A stretch of 21,119 bases of DNA. Origin: Bacteroidales bacterium (GTDB taxonomy: Bacteria; Bacteroidota; Bacteroidia; Bacteroidales; Muribaculaceae). The position numbers were made by a program, and so were the translations under genes. The DNA lies in assembly GCA_019415705.1 (NCBI GenBank), contig DXYS01000056.1, positions 1 to 21,119 on the forward strand. Reading direction: 5' to 3'. The notes below the pieces were generated by a model that did not search any database, was not told the DNA's origin, and saw only the letters and a program-made list of their open reading frames with translations. Within the stretch, counting starts at the first letter, position 1; every line of letters starts with the position of its first letter. Positions 14,178 to 21,119 of the stretch are shown here, piece by piece.

Positions 14178-15035
14178 ATGCGTTTGTTTTTTACTCTTCT
14201 TATCCCTGTCATTGCGCTTGGCATGACGGGATGCTCCGGCAATAACGGAGCCAACGGTAACAGTACGGACATTCTTGCCGCACAGAATGATTCTTTAAAA
14301 ACTCAAAACGAAGAATTGGGTCTGTTTATTAATACCGTGGCAGAATGCATCGACAGCATTTCCATCGACGACATTTCGATAGTCATCAACTCACAGGAGT
14401 CTCCGGTTAACAAACGTCAACTCCTGCTCAACAAGATTTCACGTATTTCGTCGACTCTCGAATCTCAGAGACAGAAAATCGCCGAACTGTCGGGTCGCAT
14501 CGACACGCTCAATCCCGCAACCCGCAATCTCCGCACCCTGATTGACAATCTAAAGAGTCAGATTGAATCGCGCGAGGCCACAATCGCCGACCTTAAAAAG
14601 CAGTTGGAGGACAAAAATGCCGATATCGGCAAACTCAAGACCGAGGTGACAGGCCTCAAAACAGAGGTGAAGGAGCTCAACGCACTTACCGAGCAGCAGG
14701 AAGAGGCGCTCACCGAACAAGATAAGATGCTCAACACCGCCTATGTCAAAATAGCCACTCAGAAGGAGCTCAAGGAGTGCGGTCTACTGACCGGCGGTTC
14801 GATTTTCAAAAAGAAAAAATTAGACACATCTGCCATGGATGTCAAATACTTCGAGCAGATTGATATCAGGAAAAAGACCGAGTTTGACATCCCCGGCAAA
14901 AAGGCAAAAGTCCTGACGGCAATGCCCGAGGGGTCTTACACTCTGACCAACTATGGCGACCGTGCCAAACTCACTGTGACCAACCCTACAAAATTCTGGA
15001 GCGTATCTAACTATCTCATCATACAGTATAAATGA
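14178..15035 (+). CDS. Coiled-coil lipoprotein of unknown function
   Basis: A 285-residue protein I cannot name. MRLFFTLLIPVIALG is followed by MTGC, a plausible lipobox placing a lipidated Cys at residue 19. Residues about 36-200 are strongly helical and rich in Lys, Glu, Leu and Gln, with heptad-like runs (KSQIESREATIADLKKQLED and following), so a long coiled coil is expected in the periplasm or at the outer membrane. A C-terminal globular segment of about 75 residues contains IDIRKKTEFDIPGKKAKVL and ends TKFWSVSNYLIIQYK; this tail resembles that of other unnamed Bacteroidales lipoproteins I recall. A TTG at 14163 is in frame, but ATG 14178 directly precedes the signal peptide. The stop overlaps the next gene as ATGA, so the two proteins are probably made together. 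Codon choice is more AT-rich than in flanking genes. Confidence 0.75.
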   Translation: MRLFFTLLIPVIALGMTGCSGNNGANGNSTDILAAQNDSLKTQNEELGLFINTVAECIDSISIDDISIVINSQESPVNKRQLLLNKISRISSTLESQRQKIAELSGRIDTLNPATRNLRTLIDNLKSQIESREATIADLKKQLEDKNADIGKLKTEVTGLKTEVKELNALTEQQEEALTEQDKMLNTAYVKIATQKELKECGLLTGGSIFKKKKLDTSAMDVKYFEQIDIRKKTEFDIPGKKAKVLTAMPEGSYTLTNYGDRAKLTVTNPTKFWSVSNYLIIQYK

Positions 15036-15883
15036 GACTTTGTCGTATAATCTCTCTCGTTGCCCTGTTGCTTACACTGTCGTTGCCGGGCATCGCCCGT
15101 GAGCACAAAGTGCAGCGAGGCGAAACTTACGAATCAATAGCAAAGCGTTACGGGGTCAGTGTACAAGCTCTTCGTGAAGCCAATCCGCGCCATAAGAATT
15201 GTCTGACAGGCTTGCGCATCGCCATACCCGACCCGCCGCCACCTCCTCCCAAGCCAAAGCCCAAGCCTGCTCCGGCACCGGTGGCGACAAAACATCCTGT
15301 GCAAACTCATCAGCACACCCACTCCAACAGCAGCGGCCACACCTCCAATCAATCAGGACACTCAAGTCCACAGCAAGTACAGGGGCGCACCCAATGCACA
15401 GTGTGCCACGGCACCGGAGATTGTGCTGCCTGCCACGGCACCGGAGACACTCCGCAGGGGCCGGTACCAATATGCGGCCCTATTGTGTTTGACCCCGGGT
15501 GTCTGCTCTGCGGCAGAACGGGCAAATGTACTAACTGCGGAGGCACGGGATATGTGACAGCAGCGCGCGAAGCCTATAATCAGGCACGCTACGAGTCTCA
15601 GCGTGCCATCCAAAGGAATTCTAATTCCGGCTCGGAGGAACTCAATCTGCGCTATCCCGACCATCAGAAATATAACGACAGCCGCGGAAAATTCAACAAT
15701 CGGAAGTATCAACGTGAGCGTCAGAGCACATGCAGTTCGTGCAAGGGCACGGGAGTCGACCCATATCCGAAAAAGAGAGCCGGCTCGCGTTCAATCTATC
15801 ACCATCCGGGAGGCACAAAATGTAAATATTGCGGACAGTATAATGATCATTATCATGATAAATGCTACTCCTGTGTTCCGTAG
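15032..15883 (+). CDS. Secreted LysM protein with DnaJ-type CxxCxGxG zinc-finger motifs
   Basis: A 283-residue protein of unusual make-up. A signal peptide (residues 1-22) is followed by a LysM domain (about 25-66: HKVQRGETYESIAKRYGVS...LREANP...GLRIAIP), which binds peptidoglycan-type glycans. Next come a Pro/Lys linker (67-83) and a His/Ser/Gln-rich stretch (86-118). Then come seven CxxC pairs, at 122/125, 131/134, 157/160, 166/169, 234/237, 264/267 and 278/281. Four of the first five have the full CxxCxGxG form of the DnaJ zinc-finger domain (CTVCHGTG, CAACHGTG, CTNCGGTG, CSSCKGTG); the fifth (157-164) is CLLCGRTG. There is no J domain. In DnaJ this module binds two zinc ions and client proteins in the cytosol; here the signal peptide and LysM place it outside. 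The role is unknown. It is coupled to the coiled-coil lipoprotein by a 4-base overlap. Confidence 0.8.
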   Translation: MRLCRIISLVALLLTLSLPGIAREHKVQRGETYESIAKRYGVSVQALREANPRHKNCLTGLRIAIPDPPPPPPKPKPKPAPAPVATKHPVQTHQHTHSNSSGHTSNQSGHSSPQQVQGRTQCTVCHGTGDCAACHGTGDTPQGPVPICGPIVFDPGCLLCGRTGKCTNCGGTGYVTAAREAYNQARYESQRAIQRNSNSGSEELNLRYPDHQKYNDSRGKFNNRKYQRERQSTCSSCKGTGVDPYPKKRAGSRSIYHHPGGTKCKYCGQYNDHYHDKCYSCVP

Positions 15884-15923
15884 CAACCGCCTGACAGATT
15901 TTGGCGCGACTGCGTGACTGATT

Positions 15924-15955
15924 GTTGGCTGTTTCGTTGAAAAGCATTAACTTTG
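15924..15955 (+). promoter_or_regulatory. Bacteroidetes-type promoter for the THUMP methyltransferase gene
   Basis: TAACTTTG at 15948-15955 fits TAnnTTTG exactly, and GTTG at 15924-15927 matches three of four bases of TTTG with a 20-base spacer. Transcription would begin near 15962, giving a leader of about 90 bases before the ATG at 16054. purD, 37 bases after the methyltransferase, probably shares this promoter. Confidence 0.55.
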
Positions 15956-16053
15956 CAAAGCAGTGTCGCCTTGTCTCTGCGGCAATCGTAAAAACAGAAT
16001 CAACGCATTAGACAGCAACACAATAGAAGCTTGTAATTTTTTAATGTAAGACT

Positions 16054-17628
16054 ATGTCTGTCAACGATAAATTTGAAATGGTCGCCAAGACCTTCGCCGG
16101 TCTTGAATATGTGCTCGCAGAAGAGCTTCGCGGCCTCGGCGCCGAGAATGTAGAGCCCGGCAAACGCATGGTGTCGTTCTACGGCAATCTCGAGACGCTT
16201 TACCGTGCGAATCTCTGCTGCCGCACGGCGCTGCGCATCCTCAAGCCCTTTTACAGTTTCAAGGCCAAAGACCCCGAGGAACTTTACGAGAAAACAAAAG
16301 ACTTCGACTGGTCGTCGCTGTTGTCGCTCGACAAGACATTTGCCATAGACACTACGGCTTACAGCGAGGAGCTGACCCACTCGCGTTATATCACCTACCG
16401 CGTCAAAGATGCCATCGTCGACTGGTTTAAAGATCGTTACGGTGCTGACAAGCGTCCCGGTGTCAGACTTCAGGATGCCGACGTGCTCATCAATGTGCAT
16501 GTCTCGGGTACTGACGTTACACTGTCGTTAGACTCGTCGGGTGAGTCGCTCCACAAGCGCGGCTACCGTGTGGCACAGACCGAGGCGCCAATCAACGAAG
16601 TGCTTGCCGCCGGCATCATTCTGCTCAGCGGCTGGCGCGGCGAGATACCGTTTGTCGACCCGATGTGCGGCTCAGGCACATTCTTGGTCGAGGCCGCCCT
16701 TATCGCCGCAAATATCAACCCCGGCATCTACCGCCGCTCGTTTGCTTTCGAGAACTGGAAAGACTTTGACAGCGAGCTTTATGACCGCCTCTACAGCGAC
16801 GACTCGGCCGAGCGCGAAATAACAGTGCCAATCATCGGCGCCGACCAAAACCTCAAGAGCGCAGGCGTCGCCCGCCACGTCGAGCTGAAGGTCATGCCGA
16901 TTTCAAAATGGGAGGAGGCTCCGCAGCCGGCAGGTGTGGTTGTCACCAACCCGCCCTACGGCGAACGCATCAGCGCCCCTGACATGGACGCGCTCTACGA
17001 GACCATAGGCACCAAGCTTAAACGTGTCTTCACCGGCTGGCACGCATGGATTATCGGCTATCGCGACGAATATTTCCGCAAAATCTCGCTGGCTCCGTCG
17101 CAGCGCATACCCCTTTACAACGGCGCGCTCGAATGTGAGCTGCGCGAATATGTCATCTTCGAGGGCGACCGCAAGTCGTTTGTAGCCGCCGGAGGCAAAA
17201 TCGGACGCGGCGAAAGCGAGCCCGAGCGCAAAGAGCGCCGCGCCGAGCCGAAAGATTTCAAAGACCGCCGCAAAGGCTTTAAAGATTCTAAGGAGTTTAA
17301 AGGCTCGAGACGCTTTAATGACTCTAAAGGTCCTAATGATTTTAAAGACTCTAAGGACTTTAAAGACCGCAAGCGGCCTAATCGCTTTAATGACTTTAAG
17401 GACTCTAAAGACTTTAAAAAAAGAGACTTCAGAGAGCGTCGCGACGATGACAGCCGTCAGCCGCGTGTCGAGTCTGAAAATCCGCTTGCAGTGCGTCGAA
17501 ACCCGTTTGCACTCAAGTCTATAGGCCAGAAGCGCCCGACATTGCCGCCGACTGACGGTCCGCGCATGAGACTGCGCGGATGGAAACGTCGCGACGAGGG
17601 CCGCAACGACAACGAGAACAAAGATTAA
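16054..17628 (+). CDS. THUMP-domain SAM-dependent rRNA methyltransferase, RlmL-like, with repetitive basic tail
   Basis: A 524-residue protein. An N-terminal region with a THUMP RNA-binding domain (about 1-160) precedes a UPF0020-type methyltransferase domain. Seen: motif I VDPMCGSGTFLVEAAL (201-216), the acidic residue Asp264 in GADQN, and motif IV TNPPYGERIS (298-307). This architecture matches the N-terminal half of E. coli RlmL, which makes m2G2445 in 23S rRNA; the RlmK half is absent, as is usual outside gamma-proteobacteria. After about residue 385 comes a highly charged tail (to about 465) built from repeats of FKD, FND and SKD-type units with many Lys and Arg, then a short conserved-looking basic end. 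The tail probably adds non-specific RNA binding (inference). The ATG at 16054 directly precedes the start of the THUMP region. Confidence 0.87.
   Translation: MSVNDKFEMVAKTFAGLEYVLAEELRGLGAENVEPGKRMVSFYGNLETLYRANLCCRTALRILKPFYSFKAKDPEELYEKTKDFDWSSLLSLDKTFAIDTTAYSEELTHSRYITYRVKDAIVDWFKDRYGADKRPGVRLQDADVLINVHVSGTDVTLSLDSSGESLHKRGYRVAQTEAPINEVLAAGIILLSGWRGEIPFVDPMCGSGTFLVEAALIAANINPGIYRRSFAFENWKDFDSELYDRLYSDDSAEREITVPIIGADQNLKSAGVARHVELKVMPISKWEEAPQPAGVVVTNPPYGERISAPDMDALYETIGTKLKRVFTGWHAWIIGYRDEYFRKISLAPSQRIPLYNGALECELREYVIFEGDRKSFVAAGGKIGRGESEPERKERRAEPKDFKDRRKGFKDSKEFKGSRRFNDSKGPNDFKDSKDFKDRKRPNRFNDFKDSKDFKKRDFRERRDDDSRQPRVESENPLAVRRNPFALKSIGQKRPTLPPTDGPRMRLRGWKRRDEGRNDNENKD
17257..17430 (+). 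repeat. Intragenic repeats encoding the FKDSKD-type tail
   Basis: The methyltransferase tail is encoded by repeated DNA. A 29-base copy at 17338-17366 and another at 17392-17420 match at 25 of 29 positions, and shorter related units (TTTAAAGACTCTAAGGA-like) fill the rest. The units keep the reading frame. The open frames on the opposite strand here are by-products of this composition. Confidence 0.7.
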
Positions 17629-17665
17629 CCAATAATACGACAGCCACATTTCATTACAAACGATT

Positions 17666-18943
17666 ATGACACAGCTCAATATACTGCTCCTTGGCTCGGG
17701 AGGCCGCGAATCGGCCCTCGCACGTAAAATCAGCCAAAGTCCCCGCACAGCAAGTCTCTTTATCGCTCCCGGCAACGGCGGCACAGGCGCCTACGGCACG
17801 AACGTAGCCCTCTCGCCGCTCGACTTTGACGGCATCCGCAAGTTTGTCGCTGACAACAAAATCGACATGATAGTCGTCGGCAACGAGGACCCCTTGGTGG
17901 CAGGTATATATGACTGTTTCGAGAATGACGATGTGCTTGTCGTCGGTCCGTCCAAAGCCGGCGCGGCGTTAGAGGGCAGCAAGGACTTCGCCAAGGCCTT
18001 CATGACACGCCACGCCATCCCGACGGCCCGCTACCGCTCGTTCACAGCCGAGACCGTGGCCGACGGCAAAGCGTTCCTCGCCACCCTTAAGGCTCCATAC
18101 GTACTCAAGGCTGACGGCCTCGCCGCCGGCAAGGGCGTGCTGATTATCGACTCGTTCGACGAAGCGTGCCGCGCCCTTGACGAGATGCTCGGCGGCATGT
18201 TCGGACAGTCGTCGGCAACGGTCGTAATCGAAGAATTCCTGTCGGGCATTGAGTGCTCTGTCTTTGTCCTCACCGACGGCAACGGTGGCTATCGCATCCT
18301 GCCCGTGGCAAAAGACTACAAACGCATCGGCGAGGGCGACACCGGTCCCAACACCGGCGGCATGGGTGCGGTCAGCCCGGTGCCTTTCGCTGACAAGACC
18401 TTCATGGACAAGGTCGAGCAGCGCATAATCCTCCCGACCGTCCGCGGTCTCAAAGAAGAGGGCATCGTCTACCGCGGATTTATATTCCTCGGCCTCATCA
18501 ACGTAGGCGGCGAGCCTATGGTAATTGAATATAACGTGCGTATGGGCGACCCCGAGACCGAGGTCGTTATGCCCCGTCTCAGCTCAGACCTTGTCGACCT
18601 TATGGAAGGCGCGGCCCGTGGCGACCTTGCCGACATCCCCGCCGAGGCCGACCCGCGCACAGCTGTCACAGTCATGGCCGTCTCGGGCGGCTATCCCGGC
18701 AGCTATCGCAAAGGCCTGCCCATAACAGGCGACCTCGCTCCGGCCGAAAGCATACTCTTCCATGCCGGCACCAAAATCGACGCCGACGGCCGCCTCGTCA
18801 CCTCGGGGGGACGTGTCATCGCCGCCACTTCGATGGGCACCGACATCGCCGACGCCCTCGCCAAGAGCTACCGCGCAATCGAGGCCATCGACTTCGACGG
18901 CAAATATTTCCGCCGCGACATCGGCCGCGACCTAATGCGATAA
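17666..18943 (+). CDS. purD: Phosphoribosylamine-glycine ligase (GAR synthetase)
   Basis: PurD joins 5-phosphoribosylamine and glycine using ATP, the second step of purine synthesis. The 425 residues match the family. Seen: the N-terminal nucleotide-fold motif LLLGSGGRE (7-15), the ATP-grasp loop LKADGLAAGKGV (147-158), DTGPNTGGMGAVSP (225-238), and the metal-binding EYNVRMGDPETEVV (288-301). One detail is unusual: the motif usually read as GGREHALA has Ser at residue 16 instead of His. The gene begins 37 bases after the methyltransferase gene and ends 10 bases before the membrane-protein gene, suggesting one transcript through pdxB. Confidence 0.95.
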   Translation: MTQLNILLLGSGGRESALARKISQSPRTASLFIAPGNGGTGAYGTNVALSPLDFDGIRKFVADNKIDMIVVGNEDPLVAGIYDCFENDDVLVVGPSKAGAALEGSKDFAKAFMTRHAIPTARYRSFTAETVADGKAFLATLKAPYVLKADGLAAGKGVLIIDSFDEACRALDEMLGGMFGQSSATVVIEEFLSGIECSVFVLTDGNGGYRILPVAKDYKRIGEGDTGPNTGGMGAVSPVPFADKTFMDKVEQRIILPTVRGLKEEGIVYRGFIFLGLINVGGEPMVIEYNVRMGDPETEVVMPRLSSDLVDLMEGAARGDLADIPAEADPRTAVTVMAVSGGYPGSYRKGLPITGDLAPAESILFHAGTKIDADGRLVTSGGRVIAATSMGTDIADALAKSYRAIEAIDFDGKYFRRDIGRDLMR

Positions 18944-18953
18944 CGTCTTCAAG

Positions 18954-19943
18954 ATGTCAGCTTTAGCAGGCCGTCTCACACGTCTGATGATGTCGCACGC
19001 CATGATGTGGCTTGCCCTTGTCATAATGGCGGCGACCGGACTGTATGCGCTGACAGCCGGCGCCGTGAGCCGGTCACAGTCTGATTTCGGAGTCGTATTT
19101 GCATCGCCTGATCAGTGGGTCGCAGACAATCAACGTCTGTCTTTCTGGCTCAACATCGCCGCACTCGGGTGTATATGCATACTGATGCATTTCATCACGC
19201 GAGCTTATAAAGTGCCGCGCACCATGACGGTGGTGCATATCACTTTATTTGCAGTCATGTGTGCGGCAACGCCGATGCTCACAGTTGGCCTGTGTTCGGG
19301 CACTGTCGTGTGTCTGCTGACGGGTGTAGCGATGGTGCTTATGTTCAGCTGTTTCGGCAATCCGCGGCCGCAACGGCGTGTTTTTTTAGCTTTCTTTATC
19401 CTTTCGGGCGCCGCATCGTGCCAGTATGCTTTTGCGGTTTACATCCCTGTCTTTCTGGCGGCTTGCGCGCAGATGCGCATCTTCACTTTGCGCACGGTGC
19501 TTGCGGCCCTGCTGAGCATTATCACGCCGTGGTGGCTGCTGCTCGGATTCGGCATTGTTAGTCCGTCTGACTTCCATCTGCCTCAGATAGTCAGCATCTT
19601 CACGTCGATAGACCTCGGTCGGGCCATAGTGCTGCTGACAACTGTGGCACTGACCGTCGTTCTGTGTCTGTCGGCATATCTTCTGACGATACTTAAGCTA
19701 ATAACATATAACGCACAGACACGGGCACGCAACGGTTTTCTGACGCTGCTGACACTTGTCACGGCTATAGCGATGGCCGTCGACTACTCAAATCTGCCCG
19801 CCTATCAGACAATGTTTAATTTCTGCACCTCGTTTATGCTCGCACATCTGATTACAATCCATGCCGGAGAGAAATCAGGCGTCGGCATTGCATTGATAAT
19901 AATCACTTATCTCTCGCTTTACGTATGGACACTCGCCATATAA
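18954..19943 (+). CDS. Polytopic membrane protein of unknown function
   Basis: A 329-residue protein I do not recognise as a named family. Hydrophobic segments at about residues 15-35, 64-82, 92-112, 114-132, 143-170, 178-200, 223-248, 260-276, 284-302 and 309-327 suggest nine or ten membrane helices. Loops are short, with Arg/Lys-rich turns such as GNPRPQRR (135-142) and NAQTRAR (253-259). No transporter signature, catalytic motif or signal peptidase site is visible. It starts 10 bases after purD and overlaps pdxB by 19 bases, so it is probably co-transcribed with both. Similar unnamed membrane proteins before pdxB are, as I recall, present in other Bacteroidales. Confidence 0.7.
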   Translation: MSALAGRLTRLMMSHAMMWLALVIMAATGLYALTAGAVSRSQSDFGVVFASPDQWVADNQRLSFWLNIAALGCICILMHFITRAYKVPRTMTVVHITLFAVMCAATPMLTVGLCSGTVVCLLTGVAMVLMFSCFGNPRPQRRVFLAFFILSGAASCQYAFAVYIPVFLAACAQMRIFTLRTVLAALLSIITPWWLLLGFGIVSPSDFHLPQIVSIFTSIDLGRAIVLLTTVALTVVLCLSAYLLTILKLITYNAQTRARNGFLTLLTLVTAIAMAVDYSNLPAYQTMFNFCTSFMLAHLITIHAGEKSGVGIALIIITYLSLYVWTLAI

Positions 19944-20956
19944 ACATAATCATCGAGCGCAACGTGCCTTTTATCGCCGGCCTGCTCGAACCCTATGCCA
20001 ATGTCAGATATCTCGCAGCAGACGAGATAACGCCGGATGCCGTCCGAGACGCCGACGCAATGATTATCCGCACACGCACACGCTGTGACGCAGCTCTGCT
20101 GCTTGACTCACGCTGCACATTCATCGCCTCGGCCACGATAGGGCTCGACCATGTAGACTTGGAGTGGTGCCGTAACCGCGGCATAACAGTCACCAACGCC
20201 CCGGGCTGCAACGCCCCGGCCGTCGCCCAATATGTCATGGCGTCGATAATGAGACTCGCCAACCGCCCCGTGGCTCAGTATAAAATCGGCATCGTCGGAG
20301 TCGGTCACGTCGGCTCCATCATCGAGCGCTGGGCCCGCGGATTAGATATGGAGGTAATGGTCTGTGACCCGCCGCGACAGCGCGCCGAGGGCGGTGACGG
20401 GTGGTCGACTCTCGACGAGATTGCCGAGCGATGCGATATCATCACCTTTCACACTCCGCTGACCGCCGAGGGACCGGACGCCACACACCATATCGCCGGG
20501 AAAGAGTTTTTTGAGAGTCTGCGCCGAGCCCCTATGGTCATCAACAGCGCCCGCGGTCAGATAGTAGACACTCCGGCTTTGGTTGATGCCATCGACAACG
20601 GACTTGTCGGACAGGCAGTCATCGACTGCTGGGAGGACGAGCCTGACATCTCGCGCGACCTGCTGGAACGTGCCGTCATCGCCACACCCCATATCGCCGG
20701 CTACTCACATGACGGCAAGGTGCGAGCCACACAGATGGCTCTCGACTCGCTGACCGGCTACTTCGGGCTACCGCGCATCACGGTGCCCATGGCCGCGCCG
20801 CGCGCCGTCGCACGCACAGTCAGTCAGCTCGCCGTCATCAAAAGCTATAATCCGTTGGCTGACACTGCAAAATTAAAAGCGTCGCCCGGCGACTTCGAGT
20901 CGCTGCGCAACGCTTATGCCTACAGGTCGGAAGTCGGCGACAGCCGCAACGACTGA
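19925..20956 (+). CDS. pdxB: 4-phosphoerythronate dehydrogenase
   Basis: PdxB oxidises 4-phospho-D-erythronate in the DXP-dependent route to pyridoxal phosphate, using bound NAD in the cytoplasm. The 343 residues show the D-2-hydroxyacid dehydrogenase pattern: NAD-binding IGIVGVGHVGS (121-131), INSARGQIVDT with Arg210, WEDEPD with Glu239, and ATPHIAGYSHDGK with His256. As I recall, the E. coli PdxB catalytic residues are Arg208, Glu237 and His254, a constant offset of 2, which with IAGYSHDGK favours PdxB over SerA or lactate dehydrogenases. The protein is somewhat shorter than the roughly 380 residues usual; the C-terminal dimerisation domain is reduced. The start ATG lies inside the end of the upstream membrane-protein gene (19-base overlap). 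Confidence 0.9.
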   Translation: MDTRHINIIIERNVPFIAGLLEPYANVRYLAADEITPDAVRDADAMIIRTRTRCDAALLLDSRCTFIASATIGLDHVDLEWCRNRGITVTNAPGCNAPAVAQYVMASIMRLANRPVAQYKIGIVGVGHVGSIIERWARGLDMEVMVCDPPRQRAEGGDGWSTLDEIAERCDIITFHTPLTAEGPDATHHIAGKEFFESLRRAPMVINSARGQIVDTPALVDAIDNGLVGQAVIDCWEDEPDISRDLLERAVIATPHIAGYSHDGKVRATQMALDSLTGYFGLPRITVPMAAPRAVARTVSQLAVIKSYNPLADTAKLKASPGDFESLRNAYAYRSEVGDSRND

Positions 20957-20984
20957 CCCTTACGGATTATAAATATTAACTCGT

Positions 20985-21074
20985 AGGGACATGCCAAAGC
21001 GAGCTATGCGAGCGACGGCATGTATGAGGCGCGAATCATAACGGCCACGTTATACATGCCGAAGGCATGTCCCT
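20985..21074. repeat. Nested inverted repeat after pdxB, REP/MITE-like intergenic element
   Basis: The outer arms AGGGACATGCC (20985-20995) and GGCATGTCCCT (21064-21074) are perfect 11-base complements. Inner arms GGCATGTAT (21017-21025) and ATACATGCC (21052-21060) are perfect 9-base complements. The core ACATGCC/GGCATGT thus occurs four times in alternating orientation, so the element can fold as one long cruciform or as two hairpins; the right one has a 3-base GAA loop. No open frame lies inside. It could terminate pdxB transcripts but lacks a proper T run. Confidence 0.75.
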
Positions 21075-21119
21075 TCTATGTTGTGGTGCAATAGGCAAAG
21101 GTAACTTTAACCTAAAATT

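Noticed and set aside
15693..15947. Minus-strand Cys/His-containing small open frame
   Set aside because: It lies opposite the zinc-finger coding region of the LysM protein; Cys codons arise from reverse complement of the repeated CxxC coding sequence.
16903..17784. A 293-codon open frame on the minus strand opposite the methyltransferase tail, with Leu/Phe/Lys-rich repeats that look like membrane or leucine-rich repeats
   Set aside because: It is the mirror of the FKD/SKD repeats and runs across two well-supported plus-strand genes (the methyltransferase and purD). High GC leaves long opposite-strand frames open.
21080..21109. Promoter for a gene beyond the right edge (GTTG at 21080-21083 and TAACTTTA at 21102-21109)
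   Set aside because: The -7 box misses the final G, the spacer is 18 bases, and no downstream start codon is visible before the window ends; a minus-strand TACCTTTG at 21103-21096 is equally possible but points at no gene.

Overview
The window looks like chromosomal DNA of a Bacteroidales bacterium, most likely a gut Muribaculaceae-type member. Reasons: GC-rich coding sequence with AT-rich gaps; promoter boxes of the Bacteroidetes form TAnnTTTG with a TTTG-like box about 19-21 bases upstream; AT-rich leaders without clear Shine-Dalgarno sites; a Bacteroidetes-type LptC and a GldE-type CBS protein; and SusB-like GH97 plus GH3 and GH2 enzymes. The genus call is inference.

Layout. (1) Positions 1-6274, minus strand: a tightly packed six-gene operon transcribed right to left: coaX (pantothenate kinase), an outer-membrane beta-barrel protein, lptC (LPS transport), gldE (CNNM/CBS membrane protein), a stand-alone RecB/Cas4-like PD-(D/E)XK nuclease, and rsmF (16S rRNA m5C methyltransferase, cut by the left edge only a few codons before its expected end). 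Joints are overlaps of 14, 1 and 4 bases and gaps of 28-33 bases. (2) Positions 6342-14177: a carbohydrate block with a GH3 beta-glucosidase and a SusB-like GH97 alpha-glucosidase on the plus strand, convergent with a large GH2 enzyme carrying an N-terminal discoidin domain. Each has its own promoter-like sequence, and a strong hairpin separates the convergent pair. No SusC/SusD pair or regulator is present, so this is not a complete polysaccharide utilisation locus. Degenerate 9-bp tandem repeats flank the GH3 gene on both sides. (3) Positions 14178-15883: a translationally coupled pair of unknown exported proteins, a coiled-coil lipoprotein and a LysM protein with DnaJ-type CxxCxGxG zinc-finger motifs, of visibly lower GC than their neighbours. 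(4) Positions 16054-20956: a THUMP/RlmL-like RNA methyltransferase with a repetitive basic tail, purD, an unknown polytopic membrane protein and pdxB. (5) Positions 20957-21119: a nested inverted repeat after pdxB that looks like a dispersed intergenic element.

Most of the window is housekeeping metabolism (CoA, purine and pyridoxal phosphate synthesis), envelope building, rRNA modification and glycan hydrolysis. There is no CRISPR array, transposase, phage gene, tRNA or rRNA. The best candidate for something undescribed is the coiled-coil lipoprotein / LysM-zinc-finger pair. The repeats around the GH3 gene and the nested repeat at the right end are the most interesting non-coding structures. 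Residue and base readings come from the sequence; family assignments are by recalled motifs, not by a search.
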